DNA from: Phragmites australis
Taxonomy: Eukaryota; Streptophyta; Magnoliopsida; Poales; Poaceae
Direction of reading: 5' to 3'
DNA length: 64,000 nucleotides
Assembly: GCF_958298935.1 (NCBI RefSeq)
Contig: NC_084936.1
Location: 689,501-753,500, forward strand
A program made the translations under genes and the position numbers. This document shows, piece by piece, positions 63,032 through 64,000 of this stretch. The notes beneath the pieces were generated by a model. That model did no database searches and was not told where the DNA came from. It saw only the letters and a program-made list of their open reading frames with translations. Numbering within the stretch: position 1 is the first letter of the stretch; every line of letters begins with the position of its first letter.

Positions 63032-63396
63032 CTAGTAATTAATGCGATGTTGGCATATAAAGACCATCGTAGCGCCCTGAAGACCCCCCTTCCGCTTCTC
63101 CCACTCTTCCTCTTCATTGATCTCCTTCTCCAGAAGGTCCAAATTGATCCCCTCCTCATCATCAGAAATATCGATGACATCAGTCGGGGGAACCGCCCGG
63201 GCAGGAGAGCGGGACGGCCCTGCAGAGGATGGCTTTCTGTAGAACGGCGTAAGCTTGTCGCGGGCGCCAATTGGGCAAGTATTAGCTTCGATCTTGCGAT
63301 TGTGACCATGACAAAAGCCTCGTCCGGAAGCACCGCGGCAGGAGGATCCTGGGTGGAAGGTAAATCTCCCTCCGCCGGTTCATCCAAAATCATCAA
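63032..63396 (-). pseudogene. Antisense open reading frame inside the gypsy 3' region
   Basis: Two overlapping minus-strand frames look like one protein with a frameshift. One (63396 downward) starts ILDEPAEGDLPSTQDPP. The other (open over 63379-63032) contains DVIDISDDEEG, then a Glu-rich helix-like NLDLLEKEINEEEEWEKRK. The low-complexity acidic composition is protein-like and unlike the GC- and Arg-rich noise in the other frames. Some plant gypsy elements, for example maize Grande, carry an extra antisense gene at this place. Function unknown. Confidence 0.5.
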
Positions 63397-63666
63397 CCTC
63401 CCCAGCTATGAAGGAGGGGAATGTGCCATGGCCTCAGGGTCTGCCTACACGATGAAGTCGAATACAGGACGAGATGAGGACCTGGGTTCTTGGCGCAAAA
63501 AGCTTGAGGATAAGAAGGAAGACAAGGGGATGACTCGAAGAACCCTCTAACATCCATCCTTTAAAGGACCGCACAGCACCACAACCCACAAAATTCAAAT
63601 TGCTCGAAACCCGAGGGGGTACGCAGAGGGAACCAAGAGTCCTTCAGGACCAACGACAGCCAACGA

Positions 63667-63668
<2 letters not shown>

Positions 63669-63700
<32 letters not shown>
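63669..63700 (+). repeat. (CT)n microsatellite
   Basis: A perfect CT run inside the 3' region of the gypsy element. Confidence 0.95.
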
Positions 63701-63703
<3 letters not shown>

Positions 63704-63863
63704 CCTTGGACATTTAAAACCCTCCCCACGTGATGCAGAGCTCAAAGCTAAACTTTGTGAACAGACGACGTCAATGACCACTCCCTGGGCAAACTATGTT
63801 TTGCCTGAGGCCCAAATGGTGAGATCAGGCCAGGCCGCAGTCACGGGAAAGTTTGGGGGCTAC

Positions 63864-64000
63864 TGTCAGCGTATTAAGTAAAGAAGTACCTTAACTAAAC
63901 GGATCCCACAAAGGGTGTAAGCAACAGGGGAACACACTTTTGGAAAACTGGTCATTCGGGCGACTAAGATAGGATTAATGTGGCTAGGACAAGACCTCCC
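63864..64000 (+). mobile_element. 3' LTR of the distal gypsy element (partial, runs off the window)
   Basis: Begins TGTCAGCGTATTAAG immediately after the polypurine tract. Only the first 137 bases are present, so LTR length and target duplication cannot be read. Confidence 0.7.

Larger units (their letters stand above)
62394..63863 (+). mobile_element. 3' non-coding region of the gypsy element, ending in a polypurine tract
   Basis: About 1.47 kb between the integrase stop and the 3' LTR. It has a (CT)n run at 63669-63700 and ends gggaaagtttgggggctac, a polypurine-type primer site directly before the LTR. An antisense reading frame lies inside. Confidence 0.8.

Noticed and set aside
1..64000. 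CRISPR arrays, operons, bacterial promoters or phage attachment sites
   Set aside because: None seen. The window is eukaryotic nuclear DNA with spliced genes, and the tandem repeats lack the spacer structure of CRISPR.

Overview
This is a stretch of plant nuclear DNA, almost certainly from a grass (Poaceae). The genes are intron-rich with GT-AG introns, first exons and single-exon genes are GC-rich, and the space between genes is filled with grass-type transposons (hAT, Ty3/gypsy, copia-like, LINE, a Helitron candidate, MITEs). Seven intact protein-coding genes could be assembled exon by exon. The order adenylate kinase then IAA25 matches what I recall of the tip of rice chromosome 8, but the proteins are too diverged for this to be rice itself. 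I cannot name the species.

Layout. 1-3.1 kb: AT-rich, nothing coding recognised. 3.9-7.0 kb (-): chloroplast adenylate kinase (AMK2 type), seven exons. 8.1-9.5 kb: GC-rich Helitron candidate. 11.5-12.9 kb: paired direct repeats around a possible solo LTR. 13.4-15.8 kb: an old tandem duplication whose first copy holds a copia-like remnant and whose second holds a LINE tail. 16.1-17.4 kb (+): Aux/IAA repressor IAA25, followed by a degenerate minisatellite. 18.4-23.1 kb (+): bromodomain protein, seven exons. 23.9-24.5 kb: a hAT-type element carrying a captured fragment of the nuclear gene for chloroplast ATP synthase subunit b'. 25.2-27.7 kb (+): single-exon CRINKLY4-related receptor kinase. 27.7-32.6 kb: simple repeats and a MITE. 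32.6-37.8 kb: decayed Ty3/gypsy element with a second hAT element inside its 5' LTR. 37.8-38.6 kb (-): LINE fragment. 42.5-46.5 kb (-): splicing factor SPF30, with a MITE-like inverted repeat in intron 1. 47.4-50.6 kb (-): methylesterase (MES11 type). 54.1-55.2 kb: 1.1-kb retroposon with target-site duplication. 55.3-55.8 kb (-): second LINE fragment. 59.7-60.5 kb (-): phytolongin. 61.4-64.0 kb (+): 3' part of a second Ty3/gypsy element that runs out of the window and carries an antisense reading frame between its integrase and 3' LTR.

The genes are unrelated housekeeping and signalling genes (plastid nucleotide balance, auxin response, chromatin reading, receptor signalling, splicing, hormone-ester hydrolysis, membrane traffic) and do not form a pathway. 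I found no clear new multi-gene system. The most interesting material is in the mobile DNA: the ATP synthase capture, the nested insertions that record a relative order of events, and the antisense frame of the distal gypsy element. The linkage of adenylate kinase with a CRINKLY4-related kinase also appears, from memory, in Arabidopsis (At5g47840/At5g47850).
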